From: JBKQVT01 sp963727245
GTDB lineage: Bacteria > Planctomycetota > Planctomycetia > Pirellulales > Thermoguttaceae
Assembly: GCA_963727245.1 (NCBI GenBank)
Contig: CAVSFO010000005.1
Location: 558,001 to 622,000 of the forward strand
DNA: 64,000 nucleotides
Direction: 5' to 3'
Position 1 is the first letter of the stretch. Every line of letters starts with the position of its first letter. The translations under genes were made by a program, and so were the position numbers. Shown in pieces: positions 27,535 through 36,859 of this stretch. The notes below the pieces were generated by a model that saw only the letters and a program-made list of their open reading frames with translations, did no database searches and was not told the DNA's origin.

Positions 27535-29068
27535 CTACTCATAACGCAAGGCCTCCACGGGATGCAGCCTGGCGGCGCGCAGCGCCGGCAGGATGCTGGC
27601 CAGCACGGCGATGCGCCAGGGCCCCCGCCACGATCCAGGCGATCGTCTGCGGGGAAACCAGGGTGGGAATCTTGTAGAAGTAATAGATTTCCGGATTGAA
27701 CACCGGCCGGCCGGTGATCCAGCCCAGGCCGTCGGCGATCGGGTTGATGTAGCGGACGAACAGCAGGCCCAGCGACCATGCCCACCCCCGAGCCGACCAG
27801 CCCCAGCGACAGGCCGTAGGCGAGGAAGATGCCCATCACGCCGCGGCCCGAGGCCCCCAGCGATTTGAGGATGCCGATGTCGCGGGTTTTTTCCACCACG
27901 ATCATGAAGAAGATGGCGAGGATGCCGAAGCCGGCCACGGCGATGATCATGAACAGCAGCACGTTGAGGATGGCGGTTTCCATCTGCACGGCGGCCAGCA
28001 GGGCGCCTTGCTTGTCGCGCCAGGTGTAGATGTTGTAATGCTGCGGGGCGAAACGCCGGCGGCGCGGAGCTTGTCGCGGACGGCGTTGCCGTCGGCGCCC
28101 GGCTTGAGCTTGATGGCGATGGAGTTGATCATGGCGACGCCGGTGGTGGGGTCGATCATGCCCCGCAGCTCTTGCAGCTTGCGGATCGGCACGAAGACGA
28201 AGCTGGCGTCGTACTCGCTCATCTTGCTTTCGTAGAAATCGACGACGGTGAAGTTGTCGCTGACGGCCTTGGGCGGGGCGCCGGCGGTGGGAAAGGTCAG
28301 CTTCACGTCGTCGCCCGGCAGGACCAGGAAATGGTCCTCGCCCTTCTGGTGCGGAAGCTGGCCATGGCGATGCCCAGGATCACGCCGGTGTGTTGCTCCT
28401 TGGCCGGGTCGAAGGCGTCCTCTGCCTTCTTCTGCATGCTGCGGCGAACGGATCGGCCGGCACCGCGCCTTGGCGCGGAGCGATTGTCGCTTGCTCGACC
28501 ACTGCCCGCTGGTACGCCTGGCATTGCGGCCATCGCGCGGCGGTGCTTCCAGCCGGCGTCGCGCATCTGCGTCCGCTCCGGCATCTCGGCGCCGCCGTGG
28601 TGGTCGCGGAGGTCGAAGCCGCCGTCGCGGAGCTTGAAAAGATCGTTGCTGCGTCGCCCGGCGGTTCTCCGGGTGCTGCAGGTACTTGCTGAAGTCGCTG
28701 ACGCTCGCTTGCGTGGCCTCGTCGATGCCGATCAACTGCACCTGCCGCGTGATCCAATTGCCGCCGTACTGAAAGCTGAGCATGGCCGGCACCACGACCG
28801 TGGGCGTCATCCCCTCGATCTGATCGCCGGCGATCTTGCGGATCTGCTCCTTGTGCCACTCGGCGTCGCGGACCCCTTCCAGGCTGCGGGATTCGAAGAT
28901 GACGTCGGAAAGGATGCCGTGAATGCGGTTCTGCATCTCGCTGGCGAATCCGGACATCACGCTGTTGACCACGATCATCACCGCCACGCCCAAGGTGACG
29001 CTGATGATCGACGCCAGCGCGATGTACCGCGTGCACAGATACCGCCAGCAGAGGAGCAGTTTGTACAT
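27535..29068 (-). CDS. lolC: ABC transporter permease, LolC/E type (several frame breaks)
   Basis: Inner-membrane permease that extracts lipoproteins for transfer to the outer membrane. The N-terminus 'MYKLLLCWRYLCTRYIALAS' plus 'IISVTLGVAVMIVVNSVMSG' gives TM1 and the LolC/E-type 'MSGFASEMQNRIHGI'; a large periplasmic domain follows, then 'ILNVLLFMIIAVAGFGILAI' and 'FFMIVVEKTRDIGILKSLGA' mark the C-terminal membrane bundle, ending 'ARLHPVEALRYE'. At least five frame breaks between 28650 and 27610 scramble the middle. Combined length ~510 residues. Paired with lolD; the operon is probably lysS-lolC-lolD. Confidence 0.88.
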
Positions 29069-29070
29069 AG

Positions 29071-29105
29071 GAAAAGGGATTAGGGATTAGGGATTGGGGA
29101 TTAGG
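29071..29105. repeat. heptamer array (GGGATTA)n
   Basis: Five consecutive GGGATTA-like units with a 7-bp period between lysS and lolC. Single arm only, no matching inverted arm nearby. Confidence 0.75.
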
Positions 29106-29169
29106 AGTGTAAAAGCCCCGCGCACTGCGTGCCGGGGGCGGGACAGCTTCCGCTCGTGCTTTGCTCCAT

Positions 29170-30692
29170 TCATGCCTCCGGCCGCAGCAGCGGAAACAGG
29201 ATCACTTCGCGGATCGTTTGCGAGTTGGTCAACAGCATCACCAGCCGGTCGATGCCGATCCCCAGGCCGCCGGCCGGCGGCATGCCGTGCCGCAAGGCGC
29301 GCAGGAAATCGCGGTCCATCCGCGCCATCGATTCCGTCTTCCGCCAGCCCCGCCAGTTGCCGCGTGAAGAGTTGCTCCTGCAAGTCGGGATCGTTCAGCT
29401 CGGTATAGGCGTTGGCCACTTCCATGCCCTGGACGTACAACTCGAAGCGCTCGGCGATCGCCTCGTTGGCCGGCCTTCCGCTTGGTCAAGGGGCAGATGG
29501 CGGCCGGGTAATCGGTGACAAAGACCGGCCCGCCGAGCCGGTCCTCGACCGTCGCCTCGAACAGCTCGCTCTTGACCACGTCGGGATGCTTGCCGGCGGT
29601 TTCCAGCCCGGTGCGCTCGGCCGCCGCCCGCAGGCCGTCCGCGTCGCCGGCCGCCACGCCGGCGTGCTCGGTCAACAACTCGTCGTAGGTCTTCCGCGCA
29701 AAGGGGGGCGTGAAGTCGATCTCGGCATCGCCCCAAGGGAGCTTCATCCCCTGCCCGGTGGCCCGGATGGCCTCGACGATCAACTTCTCCGTCAGGTCCA
29801 TCATCGAGCGATAATCGCCGTAGGCCTGGTAGACCTCCAGCATGGTGAACTCGGGGTTATGCCGGGCGTCGATCCCCTCGTTGCGATAGACGCGGCCCAA
29901 TTCGTAGACCCGCTCCACGCCGCCGACCAGCAGCCGCTTGAGGTGCAGTTCCAGCGCAATCCGCAGATAGAGGTCGATGTCCAGGGCGTTGTGGTGCGTG
30001 ACGAACGGCCGGGCGGCCGCCCCGCCGGCGATGGCGTGCAGCGTGGGCCCCTCGACCTCGACAAACCCCTCGCCGCCGAGCGTGTTGCGGATCGATTGCA
30101 CGATCTTGGTGCGGCGCAGAAACCGCTCCCACACCCCTTCGCCGTGGATCAGGTCGAGATAGCGCAGCCGCTGCCGCAGCTCCGGATCGGTCAGCCCCTT
30201 GTGCTTCTCCGGCGGCGTCTCCAGCGACTTGCTGAGGAAGTGCAAGGCGGCTGACGAAAATCGTCAACTCGCCGGTCCTCGTGCGGCCCAACTCGCCGTC
30301 GCAGCCGATCAGGTCGCCCAGGTCGAAGCACTGGGCCAGGTCCCAATTCTGCGGGCCGACCTGCCGCTGGCCGACCATCAACTGGATCTTGCCGGTCCAG
30401 TCGCGGAGGTCGAGAAAGATGAGCTTGCCCGCCCGACGCTGCAGCACGATGCGGCCGGCGGCGCGGACCCTGCGGACCGTGCTGCTGGGGCGACCTCGTC
30501 GGCTCGCCTTCGGCCGCCGGCTGCGACGACGATCTCGTTCTCCCGGGCGCGAATCTGGCCGATGGGCAGGTGGCCGTCGAAGCGCTGCCCCCAGGGGTCG
30601 ATCCCCAGGGCGCGGATCGCCTGCAGCTTGTCGCGCCGGGCCGCCTCCAGCGCCGCCCCGCCGCTCAGTTCCTCGTTGCTTGGCTCGGCCAT
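29170..30692 (-). CDS. lysS: lysyl-tRNA synthetase, class II (about four frame breaks)
   Basis: Charges tRNA-Lys. The N-terminus 'RDKLQAIRALGIDPWGQRFD' precedes the OB-fold anticodon-binding domain ('LIFLDLRDWTGKIQLMVG'); class II motif 1 region is 'RRTKIVQSIRNTLGGEGFVE'; motif 2 'YELGRVYRNEGIDARHNPEF' and 'TMLEVYQAYGDY'; motif 3 'GGLGIGIDRLVMLLTN' with 'SQTIREVILFPLLRPE' at the C-terminus. Frame breaks lie near 30475, 30245, 29475 and 29350. An essential gene with this many breaks argues for sequence errors. ~500 residues, normal length. Confidence 0.93.
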
Positions 30693-30696
30693 TCTT

Positions 30697-30822
30697 AATA
30701 AGGGATTTAGGGGTTGGGGATTTAGGGATTTAGGGGTTGGAAATTAGGAAGCGGGCGGAACCGGCCCGTCCTTCATCCTTTATCCTTTATCCTTCATCCT
30801 TCTCTGATCCCTAATCCCTTTT
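30697..30822. repeat. composite heptamer-array element
   Basis: (GGGATTTA)-type units at 30700-30748, then CATCCTTTATCCTTTATCCT-type units at 30770-30802, then an inverted CTAATCCC arm. Same architecture as 13972-14076. The stop codon and last codons of the downstream gene fall inside the right arm. Confidence 0.75.
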
Positions 30823-31590
30823 TCTGTATTCCTCGAAACTGACCAGTTTGAACGCCTGCATGTTCTGCTGCGCCGTGGCCAGCCGCTCCAGGTCGGCCCT
30901 GCTGAGCGGCTGCACCAGTTGGTGCTCGCTGCGGATGACCGTCTGGTGGGCGCTGTCCCCCTTCTTCGACACCAGCGTCAACTCGATCTGCCGGGCCGTG
31001 GCCCCGCGCTGGGCAATGGCCTGGTTGACCAACAGCCGGGCGAACGGCGGCCGCGCCCGCGGGGTCATCACCGCGTTGAGCCGGGCGTACCAATCGCAGA
31101 ACTCCCGATTTTGCTCGACGATGCCCTTCCCGGCCGCCGCCAGCTTGATCTTGTAGATCACCCACGGGCTGCTCAGCGTCAACTCGCCGGCAGCCTTGCT
31201 GTAGCTCTCGTCAAACTGCGGCTGGCCGAAGAACTGGAGCACGCGGTTGGGGTGTCCCGTCGCCCACTCCTTCTGCCGGGCGTTGAACGCCATGACTTCC
31301 TTGATGGGGACTTCCGCTCTCAGCCGCCGGCCGGCATCCAAGAGGATGAATCGCTCGGCCGCCGGATCGTACACGACCGTCTCGGGCGGATTGTCGAGAA
31401 AATCGTAGACCCTGCCGCTCTGGAAGATGGTGGTTCCTTGGCATTCCGGCTCCGTGGCCTTGCCGACGAACACCTTGTTGTCCAGGCGGAAATCGGCTCC
31501 CAGGGCCGGCATCCTGCCGCCCAAAACGGCCGCCGCGGCCACGAGGACGCCCAGCAGAACGGTCAGATTCTGTGACTTGCTTGGTAACAT
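30811..31590 (-). CDS. exported protein of unknown function, planctomycete type
   Basis: A 259-residue protein with a signal peptide ('LTVLLGVLVAAAAVLGGRMP'). No known domain; 'DFRLDNKVFVGKATEPECQG' and 'TTIFQSGRVYDFLDNPPE' followed by 'ETVVYDPAAERFILLDAGRR' recur in planctomycete exported proteins, to my knowledge without assigned function. The C-terminal codons RKRD and the stop are supplied by a heptamer repeat, so the true C-terminus may once have been different. It is monocistronic, with lysS ~120 bp downstream on the same strand. Confidence 0.7.
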   Translation of the reverse strand: MLPSKSQNLTVLLGVLVAAAAVLGGRMPALGADFRLDNKVFVGKATEPECQGTTIFQSGRVYDFLDNPPETVVYDPAAERFILLDAGRRLRAEVPIKEVMAFNARQKEWATGHPNRVLQFFGQPQFDESYSKAAGELTLSSPWVIYKIKLAAAGKGIVEQNREFCDWYARLNAVMTPRARPPFARLLVNQAIAQRGATARQIELTLVSKKGDSAHQTVIRSEHQLVQPLSRADLERLATAQQNMQAFKLVSFEEYRKRD

Positions 31591-31769
31591 GGGTAAAATG
31601 CCAAGGGCTAACGGGCCGAAGATACGACAATGAATTGGGGAGCTTACCGCAAGGCCCGCGCCCGTGTAAAGAGGAACAGGGGCCGGGCAGCAGGGGCCGG
31701 AGGCCAGGGAATTTCCGATGACGGACAATTGGTTGGGCAGAGGGGGCGGTGTTTGGCCGATACGGTTTG

Positions 31770-31798
31770 TTGACACCGTTGGCCCGGCGTGATATCGT
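31770..31798 (+). promoter_or_regulatory. promoter of tRNA-Ala
   Basis: Consensus -35 TTGACA (31770-31775), 17-bp spacer, and -10 TATCGT (31793-31798). The predicted transcription start is ~60 bp upstream of the mature tRNA. Confidence 0.65.
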
Positions 31799-31866
31799 GG
31801 CGGATTCCGCCAGCCGAATCGGGAAGGTGCTGTGGCGGTTCGGGGCCGTGGTGGATTACTGAATTT

Positions 31867-31939
31867 GGGGGATTAGCTCAGTTGGGAGAGCGTCTGGCTG
31901 GCAGCCAGAAGGTCACGAGTTCAAGTCTCGTATCCTCCA
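31867..31939 (+). tRNA. tRNA-Ala (anticodon GGC)
   Basis: A 73-nt cloverleaf. The acceptor GGGGGAT pairs with ATCCTCC and includes the G3-U70 pair that identifies tRNA-Ala; the anticodon stem TCTGG/CCAGA holds loop CTGGCAG with anticodon GGC; the T-loop is GTTCAAG. CCA is not encoded. A strong terminator follows at once. Confidence 0.96.
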
Positions 31940-31947
31940 CTTAGATA

Positions 31948-31987
31948 AAGCCTTGCGTGACAGTAAGTTACGCAAGGCTTGTTTGTT
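31948..31987 (+). terminator. Rho-independent terminator of tRNA-Ala
   Basis: Perfect 11-bp stem AAGCCTTGCGT / ACGCAAGGCTT with an 11-nt loop, followed by GTTTGTT. Confidence 0.85.
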
Positions 31988-32297
31988 ATGCCCCATTGCG
32001 GTGACTCGGTCTTGGTGCAACCCCGGTGCAACCCGGTGAGGAAAAACAGGGCCCGGGACCACGCCGCCGGGCAGGTGAGCAAGGATCGGACGACAGCCGG
32101 GGGCCATGGGCGGGAAATTGTGGCCGGGGGCTGAAAGCCTTCTCTCCCTCCCGCGTCCAATCCTCCCCGGCGGCGACGGCGCGAGCGGGGAATCGGCTGC
32201 CCGCGGCCGTGGCACAGCCTTCCGAGCTCCCCAATCCACCCAATTCGCCATCCATTCCAAGCGATTCTAACCGTTACATGCCAATGGCTTACGACAT
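31988..32297. other. spacer between tRNA-Ala and the XRE-Fic module
   Basis: About 310 bp. Minus-strand frames are open here but lack any recognisable family. It contains GGTGCAACCCCGGTGCAACCC-like short repeats (32016-32037) just after the tRNA. No integrase gene or copy of the tRNA 3' end is found. Confidence 0.4.
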
Positions 32298-32319
32298 ATT
32301 GTATCATCTTTGATACAAT
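32298..32319. promoter_or_regulatory. candidate operator of the XRE regulator
   Basis: Perfect 9-bp inverted repeat ATTGTATCA-tctt-TGATACAAT in an otherwise GC-rich region. It abuts the -35 box of the module promoter, as expected for an autoregulated antitoxin. Confidence 0.65.
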
Positions 32320-32324
32320 TCCAC

Positions 32325-32353
32325 TTGAAAAAGCCCAATATGCTCGATATACT
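32325..32353 (+). promoter_or_regulatory. promoter of the XRE-Fic operon
   Basis: TTGAAA (32325-32330), 17-bp spacer, TATACT (32348-32353). ~80 bp upstream of the XRE start codon. Confidence 0.7.
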
Positions 32354-32432
32354 TATTAGTGAGGAGCATGTCTTTTTTGATTGAGACTCGCACACACCAC
32401 GAGCGGGCCGAGTCTCGTGGGGGAAAACACAG

Positions 32433-32849
32433 ATGGCAACCGTAACACAGTCCGAATCCAAGTTTTTCCGATCCCCAATTGCCGTGGAACTGGAGCGGCG
32501 ACGGCGGGGCCTCGGAATGAGCCGGTCGATCCTCGCACAACGAAGCGGCGTTTCGCTGCCCACCGTCAACAGGATACTGGGCGGCAGTGCGGAACATGCG
32601 ACGTTCGCAAGCCTGGAGGCCGTTGCAAATGCACTCGGGATAAACTTCATGCTGAAAGCCGGCATCGATGAGCAGGGCTTTGCGGAGCAGCAGGCGCAGA
32701 CCAAGGCCGAGGCGATCGCACGCATGGTCCAAGGGACATCGGCACTCGAATCGCAAGCCGTGGCCTCCGATGCTGTCCAGCAAATGGTTCGGCAGACCGT
32801 GCATGAACTGATGGCGGGACCGAGGCGAAGGCTATGGGGTTCAAGGTAG
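32433..32849 (+). CDS. XRE-type HTH protein, antitoxin-like (mobile mystery protein A type)
   Basis: A 138-residue regulator. The helix-turn-helix is 'RRRGLGMSRSILAQRSGVSL' then 'PTVNRILGGSAEHATFASLE' (residues ~22-65), a complete XRE fold. The C-terminal part is helical and Ala/Gln-rich ('EQQAQTKAEAIARMVQ'). The stop overlaps the start of the Fic gene by 16 bp, so the two are translationally coupled, as in 'mobile mystery protein' A/B pairs. It probably represses the promoter through the palindrome upstream. Whether it directly blocks Fic is not clear; 'TSALES' only loosely resembles the inhibitory S/T-x3-E-G/N motif. Confidence 0.82.
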   Translation: MATVTQSESKFFRSPIAVELERRRRGLGMSRSILAQRSGVSLPTVNRILGGSAEHATFASLEAVANALGINFMLKAGIDEQGFAEQQAQTKAEAIARMVQGTSALESQAVASDAVQQMVRQTVHELMAGPRRRLWGSR

Positions 32850-33439
32850 GCGAGTGGCGTCCCATTCCCGGTGAAACGCCCATCGACCCATCGCACCTCA
32901 AAGACCGCAGCATCACAACGCGGGCTGAGTTGCATCGGGCGGAAGCCTTGAACATCCGGAAGGCCCACGTCAAGTATTTGGCGGCCGCCCCCACGAAACG
33001 ACTTGCCCCCTTCGATTACGCCTGGCTGCTTCGGCTTCACAAGGAAATGTACCGCGACGTGTGGCGGTGGGCGGGCGAGCCGCGTCAGGTGGACTTGAAC
33101 ATGGGAGTTCCTTGGCACCAAGTTTCCCAACAGGTGCTTACTCTGACCGAAGACCTTTCGTGTTGGGGCCAGTCCGGCATGTCTTCCCTTGAGCAGGCTA
33201 CGCGGCTCCATTATCGTGCGGTCTGGATTCACCCGTTCAGAAACGGGAACGGTCGCTGGTCGCGTTTACTGGCAAACATCTGGCTTCGGCTACACAAGGC
33301 ACCGTTCGTTCTCTGGCCCGACGAGAGCATTGGGGAAGAAAGCCCGATTCGCAATGAGTACCTCAAGGCCCTCAAGGACGCGGACAGCGGCGACTTTGAG
33401 CCACTGTTGGCGTTGCACGCCCGGTATCTGGAGAAGTGA
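32834..33439 (+). CDS. Fic/DOC-family protein (mobile mystery protein B type)
   Basis: A 201-residue Fic-fold enzyme. The catalytic loop is 'WIHPFRNGNGRWSRLLAN' (residues ~134-151), matching HxFx-(D/E/N)-GNGRxxR with Asn at the position that is Asp/Glu in canonical AMP-transferases, as is common in this subfamily. The N-terminal 'GETPIDPSHLKDRSITTRAE' and 'LHRAEALNIRKAHV' and the middle 'HKEMYRDVWRWAGEPRQVDL' are characteristic. Fic proteins transfer AMP or other nucleotide groups to target proteins. Together with the upstream XRE protein it forms a toxin-antitoxin-like module. Confidence 0.88.
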   Translation: MGFKVGEWRPIPGETPIDPSHLKDRSITTRAELHRAEALNIRKAHVKYLAAAPTKRLAPFDYAWLLRLHKEMYRDVWRWAGEPRQVDLNMGVPWHQVSQQVLTLTEDLSCWGQSGMSSLEQATRLHYRAVWIHPFRNGNGRWSRLLANIWLRLHKAPFVLWPDESIGEESPIRNEYLKALKDADSGDFEPLLALHARYLEK

Positions 33440-33573
33440 ATTGCGGCCGGGGTGACGGCGGGCATTCCCTGGGTGGAGAAGGTGACATGGGCACCGGCGA
33501 TTTCTGTGGAGGACATGATTAGGGGAGTCTCCGCAGTTACTTTGCTCTGCTTGCCCTGGTTGTCACTATCGGC

Positions 33574-33695
33574 GTAACCGTTCACAGGGCGGGGAAGAAG
33601 GGGACAGGTCCATGTTTTCGGGCCGCGCCGCGCATGAAAATCACGTCGACTGGCCGAAAAATGGACCAGTCCCCGCCCGCCCTGTGAACAGTTAC
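33574..33695. repeat. long palindromic repeat, family 1 variant
   Basis: Arms GTAACCGTTCACAGGGCGGGG and CCCGCCCTGTGAACAGTTAC enclose inner arms GGGGACAGGTCCATGTTTTC / GAAAAATGGACCAGTCCCC (~122 bp in all). It shares the GGGAC...GTCC layout of family 1 but has different sequence in the inner arm. Confidence 0.8.
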
Positions 33696-33783
33696 CTATC
33701 GGCCGGCGGGGTGGTGGAAGGCGATGAGCCCTCCCGTCGCGTTCTAATGCGCCGTTGATTGGGGAAGAGGGTAGCCGCCGCCG

Positions 33784-34879
33784 TCAGGGCTTCGCGCTGC
33801 CGACCAGCGCCGGCAACCAGGTGCAGAGGTAGTACGCCCGCGGCGAGGACAAGTCCAACAGCGCGCGGAGATCGAGCGCCGCGCGGCCGTCGCTTTGTCC
33901 GCCGAAGAGGACGCTGGCGAGGCTCACCTCGGGCTTGTAGCGCCACGACTTTGACCTGCTCCTTGTCCAGTTTGGCCAACTCGATCGCCCGATCGACGGC
34001 GTCTTCGAGGAAGCCGATCTTGTCGATCAGGCCGTCCTTCAGGGCCTGATCGGCGGCGAAAATTTGCCCGGTGGCCAGTTTGTCCAGGGCGGCCGGATCC
34101 TTGTGGAACTGGGCGCGGCCCTTGCCGACGATGTCCTTGAATCGCGTGAAGCCGTCATCGACCAGCGCCTGGAAGATTTTGCGTTCCTTTTCGGTCATGG
34201 GCCGGGAGAGGCTGCCCATGCCCTTGAGCGGTCCGCTGACGACCGAATCCTCCTGGGCGCCGATTTTGTCGAACAAGGCGGCGAGGTTGTAGTGGGGAAT
34301 AATCACCCCGATCGAGCCGGTGAAGGTGGTCGGCTCGGCGAAGATGGTATCCGGCTCATGGCCGACGGCCATGGAGACATAGTAACCGCCGCTGGCGGCC
34401 AGCCCGCCCATGCTGACAACCAAGGGGAGCGGGATTTTCCGGTCTTCCACCATCTTGCGGAGGTGGTGGTAGAGGTAATCGCTGCCACTGACGCTGCCGC
34501 CGGGCGAATCGACGCGGAGCACGACGGCCTTGACATTCTTGTCCGCCTTGACGCGGTCGATCTGCTGCTTCACGAAGCCCTCGTCGCTCTCGAGGATGAC
34601 GCCTGACACGTCGATGACGGCCACCTTGTCGGTCGCCAGTCGATTGTGGGAGAGGAATTTCTCCTGGACGCGGTGGTCGCCTTCCAGCGCCGACATGCTG
34701 CCGACCAGGGCCAACAGCACCAGGTTCACCAGCATGGAGCCGAGAAAGGCCAGCACGAAGATGCCCAGCAGCAGGCGCTTCCAAAGGCTGCGCCGGGGCC
34801 GGGGCGGAGGTTCGTGGACGACTTGGGCGGCGACGAAGGGTTGGGGCGGTTGGGCTCCCGCGGGGGGGGTAGCGTCCAT
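33784..34879 (-). CDS. sppA: signal peptide peptidase SppA (one frame break)
   Basis: Membrane-bound serine/lysine peptidase that degrades signal peptides. A proline-rich N-terminal stretch precedes one transmembrane segment 'LLLGIFVLAFLGSMLVNLVL' (~residues 37-56). The catalytic Lys is expected in 'LRVDSPGGSVSGSDYLYHHL' and the Ser nucleophile in 'SMGGLAASGGYYVSMA', both S49 motifs; 'TGSIGVIIPHYNLAALFDKI' also fits. One extra G near 33950 shifts the frame; the corrected C-terminus runs 'VVRYKPEVSLASVLFGG' to the stop at 33784. About 364 residues, the short (single-domain) SppA form. Confidence 0.92.
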
Positions 34880-35106
34880 GGCAGTTCCTTTGCAAGAGGG
34901 CAGTCGGGCAGTGGAAAGCCCCATTCTACCCGGCTTCCCCCTCCAAGCAATGGCCTCCGGCACCGCTGGTGTTGCCTTCCAGGGCCGTCTGGCGGTAAGC
35001 TATGGGCTCCCAGCGCCGGCAGTTGTGCCCGCGCTCCGTGGGGAGAAGCCCCGCACTGTTCCCCCTGACCCCTGGCCCCCGGCCCCTGCCCTGAAGGAAT
35101 CTGCCC

Positions 35107-35858
35107 GTGTTTGTTGCCGCTTCCACTCGATGTTTCGCCGACCTTCCGCTGGAGGCCGCCTTGCAGCGGCTGGTCGATCTGGAATACACGAGCGTGGAAC
35201 TTCCGATCCATGAAACGGGCGGCCACCTGAAGCCTTCCCAGGTGCTGGCCGACGTGGAGGGCGCCATCCGCACCTGCCGCCAGACCCAGCGGCTGACCCC
35301 CTGTGCCTTCAGCGTGGACATGGAAGCGGCGGACGAGCGGGACTACTATGCCCAATTCACTGCTTGCTGCAAGGTGGCCAAGGCGGTCAAGGTGGTGACG
35401 TTGACGGTGCGGGCGGCCGAGCTGGGCACGCCCTTCAACGCCGAGGTCGAGCGGTTGCGCGCCTGACGGCGATCGCCTCGATGGAAGGCGTTCGCGTCGG
35501 CCTGCTGACCGAGGTGGGCCGCATGTCGCAAGACCCCGACACGGCGGTGGTGCTCTGCGACAGCGTGCCGGGCCTGGGGATCTCGCTGGATCCCAGCCAT
35601 TACATTTGCGGCCCGCACCGCGGCGGCAACTTCGAGCAGGTGATGAAGTACGTCTACCACGTCCGCCTCCGCGACACCAGCAAGGACCAGTTGCAGGTCC
35701 GCGTCGGTCAGGGAGAGGTCGAATACGGCCGCCTCATCAATCAACTGAACAAGGTCGGCTACGATCGGGCGCTGTGCGTCGACATCGTGCCGATGCCGGA
35801 CATGGATCAGGCCGCCGAGTTGCGGAAGATGCGGCTCTTGCTGGAAAGCCTGCTCTAA
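35107..35858 (+). CDS. sugar phosphate isomerase/epimerase family protein (one frame break)
   Basis: Xylose isomerase-like TIM barrel (AP endonuclease family 2). 'FVAASTRCFADLPLEAALQR' and 'LVDLEYTSVELPIHETGGHL' begin the barrel; 'LCDSVPGLGISLDPSHYICG', 'YHVRLRDTSKDQLQVRVGQG' and 'EVEYGRLINQLNKVGYDRAL' carry the metal-binding Asp, His, Glu typical of the family. One base is missing near 35463 ('VERLRA|LTAIAS'), which creates an early stop. ~250 residues when joined. The substrate is unknown. Confidence 0.85.
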
Positions 35859-35881
35859 GGGCCAAGCAAAACGATAAATCC

Positions 35882-35923
35882 GGGGACTGTCCCGATTTTC
35901 GTCCGACGAAAATGGGACTGTCC
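35882..35923. repeat. dispersed palindromic repeat, family 1
   Basis: GGGGACTGTCCCGATTTTCG - TCC - GACGAAAATGGGACTGTCC, between two convergent genes. Confidence 0.87.
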
Positions 35924-35947
35924 GCCTTGGCGAATCCATTACGGGCT

Positions 35948-36613
35948 CTAAATCGCCGGCAAGCGGGCCTCGTAGGCGACGCTTTCCAGGAACCGCCGGG
36001 CGACGACATAGTCGTAGGCCGGCACGTCGCGGATCCGCTGCCTCAGTTCGTCCCGCATCGCCGAGGCCAACTGATAGACCTCGAGATAGGCCGGAGCGTC
36101 GATGACTCCGTTGGATGCCCGCTGCGAGAAGACCCGGTTGAGGGCGGCCCGATAGTTGGCCCACTCGGGCGCTCGCAGCAACAGCGGCCAGGAGAGCTCG
36201 CCGGTGATGGCGTCGAGGTCGCTGGGGCTGAGGCGATGGGGTTTGCCGATCTGGGCATAGCGGAAGAAGTCGGCCTCTGTGGGCCGCTTACCCCGCTCGG
36301 CCGCCCGCATCTCGCGGTTCAACCGCCGCATCTCGAAGTAGGTCTCCGTCCATTTCTGGAAGTTGTCGATTTCCCGCCGCTCCACCTCGGTGTAGTTGAT
36401 GGCGGCCTCGGCGGTCTTGGAGTTGTACTCCGCTTCCGCCTCGACGATCCGCGCCAGCCCATACGAGAGGCCCTGCCCCGGCGTGGTGGCCGGGTCCATG
36501 TAGCTCCCCGGCCAGTAGCCGCCTCCCCACCCGCCGCCAACGGCAACCGTCGGCGTGGTCGTGGTCGCGCCGAGAATCACCGCCCCCGCCAAGATGCTCG
36601 TGAGTAAACTCAT
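35948..36613 (-). CDS. exported protein of unknown function
   Basis: A 221-residue protein with an N-terminal signal-like segment 'MSLLTSILAGAVILGATTTT' then a Gly-rich stretch 'GGGWGGGYWPG'. The mature part is helical: 'ARIVEAEAEYNSKTAEAAIN' and 'YTEVERREIDNFQKWTETYF' and 'EMRRLNREMRAAERGKRPTE'. No known family is recognised; similar Gly/Trp-rich, helical exported proteins are common in planctomycetes. The gene is divergent from the HEAT-repeat gene. Confidence 0.65.
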   Translation of the reverse strand: MSLLTSILAGAVILGATTTTPTVAVGGGWGGGYWPGSYMDPATTPGQGLSYGLARIVEAEAEYNSKTAEAAINYTEVERREIDNFQKWTETYFEMRRLNREMRAAERGKRPTEADFFRYAQIGKPHRLSPSDLDAITGELSWPLLLRAPEWANYRAALNRVFSQRASNGVIDAPAYLEVYQLASAMRDELRQRIRDVPAYDYVVARRFLESVAYEARLPAI

Positions 36614-36859
36614 GGTTTGCTCTCCTTTCAGTTCTGCCCGCCGTTTTCCGCGAAACCGATTGAATTCCCTTCGCCCTGCTCATGGATATAATATGCGCGG
36701 GCAGCGCCCGGTCAACGCCGCGTCGAGGCGCCGGCAGGGGCGGGGGGACGGGAACGTGCGTGGGCAATTTCGCCAGCCAATAAAAACGCGCGGCGGCAGA
36801 AAAATGAAACAGTTCCAGGTGAACTTTTCCGCACTGCACTTTTTTTCACGGAGGCAGCG

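Noticed and set aside
13972..30822. Telomere-like (TTAGGGA)n repeats as a sign of eukaryotic contamination or a linear end
   Set aside because: The arrays are short, imperfect and lie between ordinary bacterial genes (lpd/aceF, lysS/lolC); they are local intergenic repeats.
31913..32307. Possible integrase C-terminal remnant on the minus strand next to tRNA-Ala
   Set aside because: No tyrosine recombinase catalytic motifs (R..H-x-x-R..Y) can be found; the frames overlap the tRNA terminator and look random.
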